The notes: generated by a model from the letters alone, not told the origin. A DNA stretch of 64,000 nt from Zonotrichia leucophrys gambelii (GCF_028769735.1 NC_088173.1:20338038-20402037), one strand, 5' to 3'; counted from the stretch's first letter, positions 12,301 to 25,614 are shown. Numbers and translations: made by a program.

Positions 12301-15300
12301 TTCCTTTCTAAACATCCAAACTAAATACAAGTTTGAAAATAATTGTTTTGTTGATAACATACAAATAATAAAATTCCTCTTCTGTTAAAAAAATTATCAT
12401 ACATTTGGTGGGAAAAGTTTCTGATTCTTAACTGTAACAATCCTTTTTTATATTTTTTATATAACTATCTGGGGAGTTTCACTCTAAAACCTTAGACTTA
12501 GGAAATTTCCATCTTGCTCCAGTGCAGACAGTACTACTAGCAAAAGCTTCAGGTAAATTTCTTTAGGCACACACAGATGGCCTCACTATATCATCAGAAA
12601 AAATGTACAAAAAGAGTAGGAACAAAATCCACATGTTTAAAGATTGACATAACATGATAGTGCCCCTATTATGTGAGATCTACAATATCTATGACAGACC
12701 TCCAGATTTTTCAATGCAATTCAATAGCTTGGAATCACAGTATCAAGGTTTGACTTCACATAGAATCTCAAAAAGTGTTTATAAGTACAGTATGAATCTC
12801 AACATTTTATAGGCAAAAGTTTAAAGACATTATAAACAAGCAAACTCCAGTTGTTTACAGATTGCATTCCTATGAATTTAATAATATTTTTAAACTATTT
12901 ATGATCATCAGTAGACACGACCTTTTGAATTTTGACTGCTGTACAGACTATTTTCTCCTAAATAGAAGAGGTCAAGCTGTCCCCAGTTACATCACTAGTT
13001 ATCCCACAGACTTTACAACTTCTCATCTGGAAATCAGGCTGTGTTCATTTCTCAAAGCAGTGTTGTCCTCAGGCCTTTTCTGAGATAGGAAGCACTGTCA
13101 GAAACACCGTGCTAGGCACTGCCCTGTGATAGCCCTGACCCTTGCCATGACTGCCCTTCTGTTTCCACTGCTCTGTGGTGTTTAACTGCAGTTAACTGCA
13201 CACCAGCCACAGCTGAGACTGCATGGTGAGCCAGATGAGGAACCTCAGAACAGAATTTGTTAATGACACCTATTAAATCTTTTTCACCCCGAGGTGTTTC
13301 ACTACACAGCTCTACAAGCCACTGTGTCGGCACTGCTGAAGAGGCAGCAGAGCAGGAGGGTTGTGGTCATTAATGAGGTAACGGATATTGGGCAAGCTCC
13401 TATTGCATCTGATGTCTCTGATCACCAAAATGTGTGTGATGATCTGTCTGGAGAAGTAAATAGATAGATAAGTACCAGAAGGCCAGAGGATAAAAAATCA
13501 AATCTGTGGGGGAGGAGGATAAAAAGGCAAGGACATTTGCAAAGAAGAAATAGAACAGGGAAGCAGAAACAAGACACACAATTAGATTTTTTTTTTCTCC
13601 TTTTATGGCAAAAGAGCATCCCTTAGCACGTGTGTGTGTCATGCTCATACATGAGAAGTCATATCAGCATCTGTAGATTTACAGAATTAAAGTGAGACAC
13701 ATGCTTAAGAACCCTCCTGAAAAAGTCACAGCTAGCACCTGTGTTAAGAAAATGGAACAAAATGTTACACTCCTTTTTTTTCCCTAAATTGCTTCCTAAG
13801 GAAATTACACACGCATTTTACATTAAATTTGTTTATTTCTTAAAGACTCAGTGTTTGAAGGTGCAATAGAAAATTCACAGTTCCTGCTTTGAGGAGTAAT
13901 TTTCTCAGGAAAAATAAGATGCAATGTACCAGTTTTTCTGTACTAAAGGTACTATCGCCCATTAGCCTGTAATGCTGTAATGTATTATTAAACACTTATA
14001 GATACTGTTGATGGAATATACTACAATAATAGCATAGCTGGAAAAGACTTCTACTTTTTCAGGATAATTTATTCCATATTGGGCCAACTGGAAAGCTTTT
14101 CAAAGACTGTCAGCACCATTAGCTCTTTACTGTTGAGGCAAAAGCAAGAGTATTGGATGTGTATTGATTTGATGTTATTCTGAGACTGCACAAGATTTGG
14201 AAGCTGGACAGAAATAGATATGTGGGTGTACCAGGAAAAAAAAAAAATGAAAGACTACTCATCCACACCAATGCACTGCAGAAAGCTTATGCAGACTCTG
14301 AAAGCAATTTGATAGGGGATTTCTTATCAGCATATTGATTTCATTCTTTCTTATTTATATATCCAAATTAAAGGTCCATTGATGCTCAAAAACAAACAGA
14401 AAAAAACCAAACAAATGAAAACCTAATATTATTTCTATTTTATGCATATTTATTTGATATGCAGTCTCTTGTATACTCAGAGGTCTTAGATTTACAGTAC
14501 AGAGATAATCACTGTTAGAATTTACATATAAAGAATATTTTCCAATAATGGGGTTTTTTCCAATATAGGTTTTAACTGTAGTTGCCTCATACATGTTATA
14601 ATACTTCAATGTTTAATTACTGATATGTGTAGGCTCAGTTAAGAGCATATTGTGGTCGTATACATTAACCTCACCCAGATGTCTATGTGAATTTTTTACA
14701 ATATATAGGTTTTCAATTACAAGTTTCAGAGGATGGATTCCCTTTGTACTGAACATACTTTATAAAGAAATCCTACTGTTGAATAATAAGACCTTGAGGA
14801 GCTTACTCTTAACCTGAACTATTTTGTGGACCTGTTTTATAACACATCCACACAAAAAGCTGTAACCACATCTGAGATGATAGCAACGTGAAAATCCTGT
14901 CTGTATGATTCCAGTAACCAAGCAAAGCCTCTCACATCAGTGTTTCCTTGAAAAAGAGGATACCTTGGACACTGACAAGATCATCAGGCCTTCCTTCCAC
15001 CCACAGTCACCTGCAAGCCAGTCAGACACATGGGATGCAAACATGACTTTTACATGCAAAGGAAGGACAGACTCCTAGTAATTTAATGGGAAATATTTCA
15101 AAACCTTCCACCAAAAATTTAAACATGAAAGAAAATCTGGATCTGAATGGAATCCCTGGAAGGCTCCAAGAAAGAATCTGTCCATAAAAGGAAGCACATT
15201 TCACATTTTCCAGGGAGTGGGATACTTCTGCGGAAATCAATCACAGAAGAGAGAATTACAACCCTAAAAAGCCAGAAAGCTGCTAGCAGAGAACCAGACC

Positions 15301-15339
15301 TCCTGAGACACCTTTTTGGTTTAATCTGTCACTAAATAG

Positions 15340-15401
15340 ATCATAACTTTTAGTTATGATGAGATTTTCTTTTTTTTTAGTTAAGGTGAGATTTCCTTTC
15401 A
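15340..15401. repeat. 9-bp hairpin with 3-base loop inside an imperfect tandem duplication
   Basis: ATCATAACT (15340-15348), TTT, AGTTATGAT (15352-15360) is a perfect hairpin. The segment TTTTAGTTATGATGAGATTT starting at 15348 is followed about 30 bases later by TTTTAGTTAAGGTGAGATTT, an imperfect second copy. Confidence 0.85.
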
Positions 15402-16921
15402 GTTTTTTACCTATCTGAACAAAATTTTTGAACTGTATTTTTATTGTATTTTATCTTATTGTAGGTAAACATAATGTACAAACAAGTAGTTTGCATCAAG
15501 CTATTTGCACCCACAGTGAAGTGAGTCTGCAAAAGTAGGTTTCCAAATACCTCAAGATGCTCCCTGCTCCCCAGTATACCCTTTTTCTTCTGGCGTAGAA
15601 AGAATATAGACCTGTTAGAAAGCAGTTTCTTCCAAGACAGGGAATGAAGAAAAATAGCAAGAAAGAGGCATGTTTAACTTCTCAAAATCTCAAGGGAGGT
15701 GAAAGTAGATCAGAACCTTCTTTAGAGAAATAACTCTGATTCATGCAACTATTAATATTGCTCCAGAAAAGAAAGCTTATTATAATAAATATCTGTCAGG
15801 ATTTCAATCTCTATTTCATCTTTGAAAAGCCAGCATCATCACATGCTTTTCATTTTTATTTGATCCACAGTGTAGAATCTGGCCTGTATTAGAAAGATCA
15901 GATTTTATTATTGACAAATGAGCTGTCAGGAAATTCTCAGTCCTATCAGAAATGACATCTTGATTTGTTCATAGTTAAAGAAGTTCAGAGATTTGGTAGA
16001 TGAAAGAAAGCACGATCAGCACTTTACATTAAGAACTTAGCATGTAAGAAAGACATTAAAAATTAATCCTGAAATAGGAACATCAATTTCACCAGAGTAT
16101 TCAGGTGAAATGGGTACATTTCTGGTGTATGAAAATGGGTACATTTTCCCAAAAAGAGAGGGATATTGGATTTTGAAAACCAGGCAAAACTAGATATTTA
16201 TGACTGCTCTGTTTACTTAACTTTCAGGAGTTCTCACTATAAGTTGCCTGTTGAGATGAATTTTCTTCTTTACCTGCTTTATTGAAGAGTCAGCTTTCAT
16301 TTTTAAACGAATTTTGATTTTTCTGTTCATGTTATAGTAAACAGCCTTGACTGCTGTCATGCAAATGAATAAAAACTCATACAGATTTTTTAAATGGGCT
16401 TCAAAACTGTCAGGTACTCTTTTGCAGCTTTACCCAATTTAAGTATTTTGCTGAAACACTCAGAAAGGAAAGCTCTGCATCCTTCATGCCACATCCATGA
16501 GGGTTTTAGAGACTTAAAGACCACATAAGTGAGAAATTGATAGCTGGTTGATAACCATGTAGGATGATGTTTTTCTAACCTGATGGCCCATCAAGTATAG
16601 ATTCACCTATTTTACATATCTCAGCCCCTACAGGCATGAGGCAGAGTGTGAGCCAAAGGTCACTGATCCCAACAGGTGCATTTGATTCACTGAAATGGTT
16701 TTGGACATGAGTCAGAATGAGCACTGGTTCATTCTTTTGCTGATGTTGCAGTTTCAAATGTAGAAAGCCATATTAGATTACCGATTTTGAAGAGAGGATA
16801 CTATAGATTATAGTTCTAATTTATTTTTTTCAAATTCGTATTTTTTTATTTAATAAACTTTTATAACTTAAAGCGATTTTATACTCTAAATTTACATTTC
16901 CATAATTAACAAGCACAGGCC

Positions 16922-16964
16922 TGAGATTACTACCTATGCAATGTGAGATTACTACCTATGCAAT
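16922..16964. repeat. Perfect tandem duplication, period 22
   Basis: TGAGATTACTACCTATGCAA plus a final T occurs at 16922-16942 and again at 16944-16964, identical over 21 bases with one G between. The absence of any mismatch suggests a recent duplication. Confidence 0.95.
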
Positions 16965-18989
16965 ACCATACATACCCATGGGAAATGAAAGAGAAGTGTA
17001 ATGGGTTATGGATTTATTGACATCACAGGGAGCCATGTCATTAACATAAGCAATATCACCATGGTTCCTACTTTTTAATCTAAAATTCAACCAGAAGGGT
17101 AACAAAAGAATTATAAAATGTCATTGGACAGCAATGTAAGGAAGCAGACTTACTACAGTTTGGAGTAAGTTCCTGCAGAAAATAGTACCATTTTAAATCC
17201 TACTGCATATCTACAAATTTGTTTTTATTTATTACCAAATTTGCAATCATAAATTGATAGTATTATTCTGTGATATCACAATTTTAAACACCATGTTCTA
17301 ATAAACTAGCACATGTGAATATATAGTCCAGTTCTATTGTTCATACAGCTTGTGGTATGTAAACATGCTGATGATTTTTTTACATATTGCCTCAGAATTT
17401 AAACTACAGTCAAACAATGGAATCCATTTTTTTAGGTTTGGGCCATAATATATGGTTTGGGCCCCTAGCAGTTTGGTAGAATTGCACTAGATCAGATATA
17501 GCTTCTCCTTCAATAAAAAAAGAACACTTAGGTAAATCTGAAACCAGAAACCTGTGAGTGCTTTGGTCTCCCAAATGGCTCCTTCCTAAATGAACTGGAC
17601 TTACACATATTTAATAAACTATTTGTTTTATCACACTGCCAGCAATAACATCTTCCCTTGCACAGAAATAGACTATTACAAGTACATTATCAAATGCTAC
17701 AAGCTTTCAACCTAACCACAGATGTATTAAAAAAGAAACTGAAATTATGATTTATCAAAATAGTATTGCTAAATTTCTAGATAAATCTCAAGGAGGAGTC
17801 AGGTAGATATTTGGTAGAAGCAAATACCACTGATAAACAGAAGGGAAACTCCCTATGAGTGGGAAACTGGATGAGTGTCAATATCTGTATATGAGCTGGC
17901 AAGCTGTCTTGAAAAGCAGAATGAATTTCAGTAGTTCCCCTGCTAGTTCTGTAAACAATTATATAATAATTAGCCATGCATATCTGCAAAGAGAAAAATA
18001 ATGCATTTTTCAAAGCTAAAGATCACATAGATAAGTTGATGGCTTTCTGACAGCAGATTACTAGCAACCAACAAAACTAATTTCTGATATATGCTTAAAT
18101 GTAATTTCACTATGTTTATTCATCATACAAACTTAAAAAAAAATCCAAGTGTGGAATATTTTGTATGTGAGGGATGGGCCTTTTTCTGACCATTTATGAG
18201 AAAATGAATTCATTATGCAAATACACAATCACATGTTTGGCACAAGGAATTTACTCATTTCCTTAGCTTGTCACATTGTGCAATTTGTTTTTCAATGCAG
18301 ACTTCTGCTTGTTATTAATAATAAATAAATCAAAAGTTCTGTTTTGTGAATGTCTCGCAGCTGGCCCTTCATAAATCTGAAATGCCAATAACTATCAAGT
18401 ACTGCAGATACGCCTTAGTGGGAACATTCCAACTGTTTTGGTCATACTGTAATTTTTGTTTCAGAAATATGGTTTTAATAGGGTTTTACTAGAGAAAGTG
18501 TTCAGTGGAAATGCTTAAGCTTTTTTTAAACTCAGGCTCGATATTATAAAGCAAATGTGGGAAAATAGGTGGAATCTATGTTGTTAAACACTCCCCATAA
18601 AGTTCACAGTCTTGAGAAAATTTCTAGTACCACAAAAATATCCTCACAAGTGAAATAATAATTCTTTGTTCCCTGTTAATCAAAAACCTCCAGGGGAGCC
18701 ATTTTTATAGATTAAGAGGGGGGGAAAGATCTTTGGAAAACATCAGCCAGTCCATAAATCAGACAATGCTATGGTATTGCGGAGAAGAAGAGTCAGCCTA
18801 ATTGCTAGCATATTAGAGAAAAGGAGATAGAGATCTTCTAAAAGTTGCATGGGCCCATCTTTCAATTTTCTTGGATCTTGTCAAATAAACTTCACATGTG
18901 CCTACTTTCAGAATGGGAATTTTGGCTCTTCAGAACATTCTCCACTGACTGAAATATAAAGCTATCTTTTTGCTCTGGAATCTATATTG

Positions 18990-19355
18990 TTATCATAAAA
19001 TCTTAAAACATAAAGCTGGAAGGGAGGCTAAAAGGTTGTTCATTACACTCTCTACCTCCACCAGGCAGGATTAAAGTGTATGTGAGATGTTCATGGCAAA
19101 TAGACACTTCTCTTACTTGGCTATTCAGGCCTTTAGTAATGAAAGCCTGTCCCAAGAATCTACCCCAGCACTTATTTAACCTTATGAGTAGCCATCACAT
19201 TTTGCTAAAATCTAACAGAAATCTTTCACGGCACAATTGATTAATTAATTTCTTCTTGTGTTACCTGGCTTTAGTGGAAACATTTTACTTATTTGAAGAC
19301 TTAACGTGCCTCCTTCTTGTCTCCCCTAGATTCAACAATGTTTTCCCAGTTCCAC
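18990..19355 (-). mobile_element. Old, diverged CR1/L3-like LINE fragment, minus sense
   Basis: Degenerate but ordered matches to a CR1 3' region in reverse complement are visible: AAAGCTGGAAGGGAGGCTAA, an AGGCAGGATTAAAGTG block, ATCTAACAGAAATC, the TTTCTTCTTGTGTTACCTGG block with AGTGG, and GAAGACTTAACGTGCCTCC. The order fits a single old insertion. Both ends are approximate. Recognition rests on remembered consensus patterns. Confidence 0.65.
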
Positions 19356-19720
19356 AGGTTGTGATAATTTCAGAACCAGCCCGAGACTGTCTCCAAGAGC
19401 CAATCCCTGCAGAAAGAGGAGTGTCCCAAGGCTGACCCCACAGAGCAGCTCCAAGGCTCTCCCAGCCCTGAGGGGAAGCTGTTGCACTCCCTGTCACACC
19501 TCCAGCAATCCCACTGACAGATCCCAGTGTGGCATTAGTGTGAACCAGGCTCATCTGTGGTCACTGCAGCCCAAACTGACCTCTTGCCAAAGACAGTGGT
19601 TCTGTCCTGTGCTTGAGGAGGACCATGATTCTCCCCCCATGACAGTGCTTATCTCAAAGTCCAGCCCGGCCTGAGAGCGCCTGCTGACTCTCCCAGGAGG
19701 ATGCTGCCTACAGAGATAAT
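19356..19720. other. GC-richer segment of unknown origin beside the old CR1
   Basis: About 360 bp much richer in G and C than the surrounding desert, beginning where the CR1 match fades. I see no splice-flanked exon, no tRNA boxes and no known repeat. The frame at 19285-19554 on the minus strand crosses the CR1 boundary, which argues against a real exon. It could be another decayed element. Confidence 0.4.
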
Positions 19721-20151
19721 AAGAACACTCCCTAACCTACTATCCAGATAGATAATTAAAAGAGTTGATAGTGGACTGCACAAAACTGCTGAGTGTAGTC
19801 TTTGAGTCTGAATTCATCCTCTAATGATTCATCTTGTGTCTAGACTGTGTCTCCTCTGCTTATGAAAATATCTACAGCCCTATTGTAACAATATGTAATA
19901 CCTTTTCTCTACTGACAAGGGGTATTAGCCAGTCCTGAGTGGAAATTAATTAGATTGAATATCTTTTTGACATTAAATCTATTGTATTGACTATATATAT
20001 TACCTCCTTTTGTTACTCTTCTTTTTCAAAGTACCTACAAATACTTAGCTTAATTTTTAGTTCCAGTATTTTTCCATGGATTGAAGCAAACCTGACTCAT
20101 CAATAATAACTCTCTTTCAGTCCATTTAAAGGGAGACACTAGCTTTATCAT

Positions 20152-20437
20152 TTCCATAGAATATGCTGAGTTGGAAGGGATGTATCAGGATCATTGAGTC
20201 CAGCTGCACAGACCATCCCCAGGAGTCACACCATGTGCCTGAGAGCACGGGCCAAACACTCTTGAACTCAGACAGGCTTGGCACTGTGGCCACTTCCCTG
20301 GGGATTCTGTTCCAGTGCCCAACCATCTTCTGCATGGAAACCCTCTCCTGATATCTAACCTAAGCCTCCCCTGACTCAGCATCACACCATTTCCTAGACT
20401 CCTGCCACTGGTCACAAGAGAGGAGAGATCCTGCTGG
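20152..20437 (-). mobile_element. CR1 LINE 3' fragment, minus sense
   Basis: On the plus strand it begins CCATAGAATATGCTGAGTTG, then passes through GCCTGAGAGCACGGGCCAAA, CCACTTCCCTGGGGATTCTG, TTCCAGTGCCCAACCATC, CTAACCTAAGCCTCCCCTGA and CACTGGTCACAAGAGAGGAG. These are the conserved blocks of a CR1 3' region in reverse complement. It is 5'-truncated. The short frames on both strands across it are decayed element sequence, not genes. Confidence 0.93.
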
Positions 20438-20463
20438 AGTAATATCCAATGTTCCTGATATTT

Positions 20464-20480
20464 AAAAAAAAAAAAAAAAA
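20464..20480. repeat. Poly-A run (17)
   Basis: A-homopolymer just right of the minus-sense CR1 copy. Since that element's 3' end is on its left, this run is not the CR1 tail. Confidence 0.95.
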
Positions 20481-22969
20481 CAACCACAGTTTTTCCTGCT
20501 AGGCAAATTGCAAGTATTTACAAATCCTCTGCTCGAATCTGTTACACTATGTCAATTAACTCTTCCTGTTCTGTTAGAGCATGTCAAAGAGGAAATTTTT
20601 AATTTTTCACTTTAATCAGAATTAGATATATGGGCATAATTCTATATATGCTACACAGCTACTTATTTTTAAAGAGAGTTTAAAACGTAAAACAATGATA
20701 ATAGTTATGTATTAGGAGATCCCAGGTAAAATGAAATTAAGAAAAGAAAGCATGCTGCAAAGAGAAATTAATTTGTAAGTTAAAAGAAGAAAACTGGAAA
20801 AAAATCAGCATTAAAAAAGGCAAGAAAATCCCCCAACAAACCCAAAGCAAACAACATCAAAAAAAAACCAACCAAAGACAAAGACAGATGAGAGTCAGTA
20901 GAACAAACAAATTGTTATTTAATCTGGATTTAAAGTGTCTCTTCAACTTAATCATATTCAAGATTTATTCTTTAGGGTAAAACTACTAAAAAATGTTCCA
21001 AACTATATTAAAAATAATTTGAACAACTTCAAAAGTATTTCATTTCTGTTTTGCAGCTTTTCCTAGTACATTATTTATCATTTGGATCACAATAAGACAG
21101 ATTCCCTAAATTAGCACAGCTTCACCAAAACAGAGAAGAAAAACAAAGAAATATTTAAAGATACCAAGGTCACTCTTCCTTATGTTCCTTGGCCACACAT
21201 TGCTTCTGAATCCCTTATCCCAGCAGAGCTGACAGAAATATTCTGCTTAGCTTCTCATTAAGCGAAGGACAACTACTGGTTTACAAAACTTTTTTTCTAC
21301 TGGAGAACCAAGCCCTGTGTTTGTTCTTACTTTTTTATTTGCTGCAGCAATATTTTAAATAAAGGGAATTCACTTGATATATGATATGCAATAAAAACTT
21401 GGCATACTGACATATATGTAAATATAATTATGCATTAAAAACCCCAACTCTTTTCTATATTTCAGGCATCACATACTGTGACATCACCTTATACTCCTTT
21501 TGTGGAAAGTTTCCTATAGGTCCACAAAGCATTACTAATACATTTACTTTATAACCTGCAACGCTTTTAAGGTTGGGTGTATGCAGGGCTTTTTATCACA
21601 TCCCTCCTGTTTCATGGAAATTTCCATTAGCTTTGAAATAGTGTTTTGTTTTCTAGAGTCCAACAGACATTGCACTTGGCAGGTCTTTAATGACCTTGCT
21701 ATTGATACTTTGAAGATCATCCAATGACTTTTGTAGAGTGTCTCTGTATCCCAGAGGCAATGGGATACAGCATCCTCTCTGTGAGGTGTTCTGACAGTAC
21801 TGTACCATCCTCACTGCTCCATACAAACAGAGCAGAGTCTCATGCCAGATTATTTTTCTCTTAGTTTTACTTATTCTATAAACAAACAAGACAAAACAGA
21901 ATCCAGCTCTTTAAAAGGCCAGTTAAGAAAACATAAAAGAGTAACTGGAAAACAGAGATTATGAAGTTAAACTGAAGCTCTCCTAGATCACATCTGCCAA
22001 TCTGATAAGCCCACATGGTTCCTCCCCTGCCACCAACGAATGTGAAAATAATGTCTGCAGAGAGCAATTTGTCTTGCGGTGATGAGAAAACTGATCAGCA
22101 AGTGCCCAGTAAAATTAAGAACACAAGTGAGATTTTTCAAGAAAGAAGTAAATAAAGCAATAGAGAGGATATGAAGTTGCTGACACTGAATTTTTTCATC
22201 CAGCACTCCTTTTGGTTGAGCCAAAAAGCTATTTGTGGAAAAATAAAAAATTCATAAAGCCAAGTAATAAGTGTCATGTCATGGTGCTGTTAGACTGCCT
22301 TTTTGTGTGAAGCAAAATACTTTGCAAATGTTAGCTGCAGTTAAGGAATCCTTTACTAAAATTTTATTTTTAAACGAACTCTAGGGAGGGAAGAGTACTG
22401 TGACACAGAAGTAAAACAATAAAAGATCACACAGCAAGACAGTAAAGTGGCTGGTCACTCAGTCAGTTCCCTGGTCCTAAATTACACAGGAGATTCCCCA
22501 AAATATCTCAGAGTGACACCAATAGGAGTATGACAAAGGAGAAAAACTAAAAGGAACCTCTCAGTCCCCATTTCTACCAAGCTTCTTCACTTTGTCATTC
22601 TGCAGGACTTTGGCAATGCTCATTTTATCAATTCTTACATATTCACATTCTCCCTTCTCTCTTTTCCATCTGTGCCACTCTCAATGTTCAGATTCAATAC
22701 TGAGGACTCACAGAGGAGATAGGAGAGAAATCTTTGGGGGTATTGCCAGCAGCTTTTCAGAGAGATGTTAACACAGTACTTGGGAGACTACTTGCAAAAC
22801 TGAGCTTTATGGAGATTATAAAGAGATAGAAATGGTGAAATTAATCTAATGTATACTGAAAGAAAAAACATTCACATTTACCAACAGAACTTCACTTAGC
22901 AAATTCACTTTTCTCACATGGTCCTACTCATTAAGGCGAATTTGTGACTGGGTGTTCTGCTAGCGGAAT
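20481..22969. other. Intergenic, AT-rich; no gene seen
   Basis: Overlapping minus-strand frames at about 21,653-22,224 are under 80 codons and unrecognisable. No transposon recognised. Confidence 0.65.
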
Positions 22970-23320
22970 AGCTTGCTGCAGAGGTAGGGAGCTGGGGCTG
23001 GTCATCATGGCAGCAGTTTCCACGGCAGCAGTCACCATGCCGCCGTGCACAGAGGAGCCGGCTGGGAAGAGCACGCTGTGTGCTGCACAGCGTGGCTTGC
23101 TCACAGCCTGACTCCTCATTCTTCCATCCTTGCACAAAGGGAGATGCTCTAAGGGAACTGGGAGCTTGCACAGCCAGCCAGACTGAGCCCTCAGTGGTCA
23201 CAGAGAGCAGAGCACTGCCCCAGGATGCTGCCCAGTGTTGTGAGCACCTGATTCAGCACAAGAGATCTATGCCCTGGGCACAGCACCTGGGCTTTGGGGT
23301 GCTTACAGCGGCCAATCAAC
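22970..23320. other. GC-richer island in the gene desert, origin unknown
   Basis: About 350 bp with raised GC and several CpGs (for example CATGCCGCCGTGCACAGAGG). Open frames of 68-95 codons occur on both strands, which is expected when GC is high, and none resembles a known protein. It could be a remnant of a decayed LTR or a first exon of an unannotated non-coding RNA. Confidence 0.3.
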
Positions 23321-24624
23321 ACATCCTAACTCACATACTCCCAAATACAAAATGCACTTAAAGGAGAGGATGACCAGAAAATTCCCTTTGAGAGGATATG
23401 TTTGATCCAAACAAAAAATGTAACACAGGCATATCATTAGATCCAAAGAAGCTGGAGATTAAATTTCATTAAAGTCATATGAACTAGCATATTGGAAACA
23501 CTGTAAAGAAATCCCAAAACTCTGACAGCAACATTTTACAATCAATTTAAGGTAACAAAAACTGTGGTGACTTTAAATAGTAAGCATAGTGAGGTAAACG
23601 AATGCTTTGAGTGCTGTCAGAAGCACTTTATACTCTCTCCAATCTCAGATTCTCCTGAGCTGGGTGCCCAAGGGAGACAAAACCTTTGCTGCTACAAGCT
23701 TTTGATGACGCTTTTTTTCTGTACTCCCAATTAACTAACAAGATACACAGCCTGTGATTACAAATTTTCTTACTGGAATGACTCACACCACAGTTCCTCA
23801 AAGTCTATAATACCTCCACCGTCTGTGACAAAGAGTCAGATAAAAATAGAACAACTTTTCTGTATTCCTTTAAATATAATTGCTTGGGTTTTTTAAGGAT
23901 CACTATACATTTGGGTGTGTCTGGAATCTCAGATCTGGAGGAGTGAGGTCACAACAGAGACATAAACAAATTTCTGGTGCACACATACACTGATACATAC
24001 GGTCTGTGTCGGTGCTTTCACCAGAATCATTGGACTGCAGACAGACATTGCACAGTGTTAAAAATTATGCTAGTGATGGAAAATCACTAGAAGCTAATCA
24101 TCTTTTGGAGTAGGTGGAAACTCCTACATCTGAACTGCATTAAGTAGGATGGGATGGACCTTCACAATCTGCTCAAGTCTAGTCCTTGGGAACTCTCTTC
24201 TATCCCCTTTTATAGGAGCTGAAAATTGATGGGCCAATTTCCCTCAGGACATAAGCAGAAACAGTTCTCTACTTCCATCAAGATTTTAACTAATGAATAT
24301 GTGTTACATTTTTCAAAAGAAAAACAAAAACCACAAACCAATTGCTAACCATCACATTTAGATTAAAAAACATTGAAATGAATGCTTATAGTTTATTAAC
24401 TGTTACGAGGACATAGCTTGCTATTTATTGAGTGCTAGATTTGTACAAATACAGAGATTTGGCAGTCATGAAAAGCAGTAATTTCCCTTTTCTCCCCATT
24501 TCTGGTCCTGACATGTTGAGGTGCTGAATGCTCATGCATCTTGTGGAATGCTTGAACTTGTATAATTAGATTCTTTCAGGATCAGACTGAATGGCAATTG
24601 CCAAGTAATTTTCCTAGCTTGCTC
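23321..24624. other. Intergenic; no gene seen
   Basis: AT-rich unique-looking sequence. A weak CR1-like phrase near 24,150-24,190 (GGGATGGACCTTCACAATC) is too short to call. Confidence 0.6.
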
Positions 24625-24850
24625 TCGTTGTTTCCTATGAAGCTGCAAGGCTGCTCCACAGAGCCCATTTCACCCCAGCAGCCCCCCACACCAGATCCCT
24701 CCTGCCCTGAGTTGCAGTGCAGCCTTGGGCTGTGCCGGTGCCTCCTGCCTGCTACACCCTGCTGGTCTGACAGCCATGGATTAGCAGCCCTTCTCAACAG
24801 CCACACACCTGCACTGCTCTTCCTCCCTGCACAGAGGGAGGGAAAAGGTT
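24625..24850. other. GC-richer island with a 136-codon frame; not called as a gene
   Basis: A C-rich stretch on the plus strand (CAGCCCCCCACACCAGATCC and following). The plus-strand frame at 24598-25008 is proline, leucine and cysteine rich, recognises no family and has a competing minus-strand frame. I see no flanking splice signals that would make it an exon. Confidence 0.25.
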
Positions 24851-25614
24851 GCTTTGTCCCATTAGGTACTTCAATAGATGTTGAGGTAGGGCTTCAAATC
24901 CCTCCCACTGCAGGTTATCAGAAAAGGTATTTAAATAGACAGAAAAAACAAGCATATAGTCTCACTAATGCACTGCAGAAAGCCTGCTGGTTATTTTTGT
25001 TTCTTTAAAGCTTACTTTTAAATTAAGTGCTGGGAGGACACTCCAGGCCTTATTATTCCCTTCCCCAGAAGCACCAATGTGGGGAAATTAGTTTCTCATC
25101 AGAAAAGAACTAAAAACCTGTAGCACAAAGAAGACAGTGGAAAAAAACACCACAAAGAAATATATGTAATATTTCCTATAATCCTTAGGAAACCAAAAAT
25201 GACAATATTGTGAGTCAGATAGTGACTTCTCTCTTTTTGAAGTAACACCCTTTAACATCAAGGGCCAGGAATGCCTGCTTTGAGCTGGGATTTCGAAGGG
25301 AAGGCACAGTCTGTTGTGTGAAGGGAAAAGAATCATCCTGGCTTCTTTAAAGACCATCCTTACTGAACTTTTTATTAACAGACTACATTCTAAAAATAAT
25401 TCAGCATGTAGGATCACTATTAGAGAAAGGTGGAAAATAACCCTGACATTCGCATATCCTGCTCAGAAAGCCATTCCTAGATCTGCTAAATTCATTGTGT
25501 TGTTGGACATACTGAGGTATTTTAATTAATCAGCAAAACACTGAGAATGTGATAGTAATTATCAACAACCTTAATGACTTCAGTGCTGAGTTTCCTGGGT
25601 TGTTTTGATTTTGG

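Larger units (their letters stand above)
5865..18989. other. Intergenic desert; no gene seen
   Basis: About 13 kb with frames no longer than 95 codons and none recognisable. Minor structures: inverted repeats at 6331-6356 and 6550-6586 (ATAAAGGTATA / TATACCTTTAT), a short duplication at 8793-8831 (GAAG[T/C]TAAAATGTT), and a 14-bp palindrome TTAACTGCAGTTAA at 13182-13195. Confidence 0.65.

Noticed and set aside
20126..20487. Overlapping 62-98 codon frames on both strands
   Set aside because: They fall within the decayed CR1 fragment and poly-A run.
24598..25008. 136-codon plus-strand frame
   Set aside because: Composition reflects a C-rich stretch; there is no family match, no splice support and a competing opposite-strand frame.
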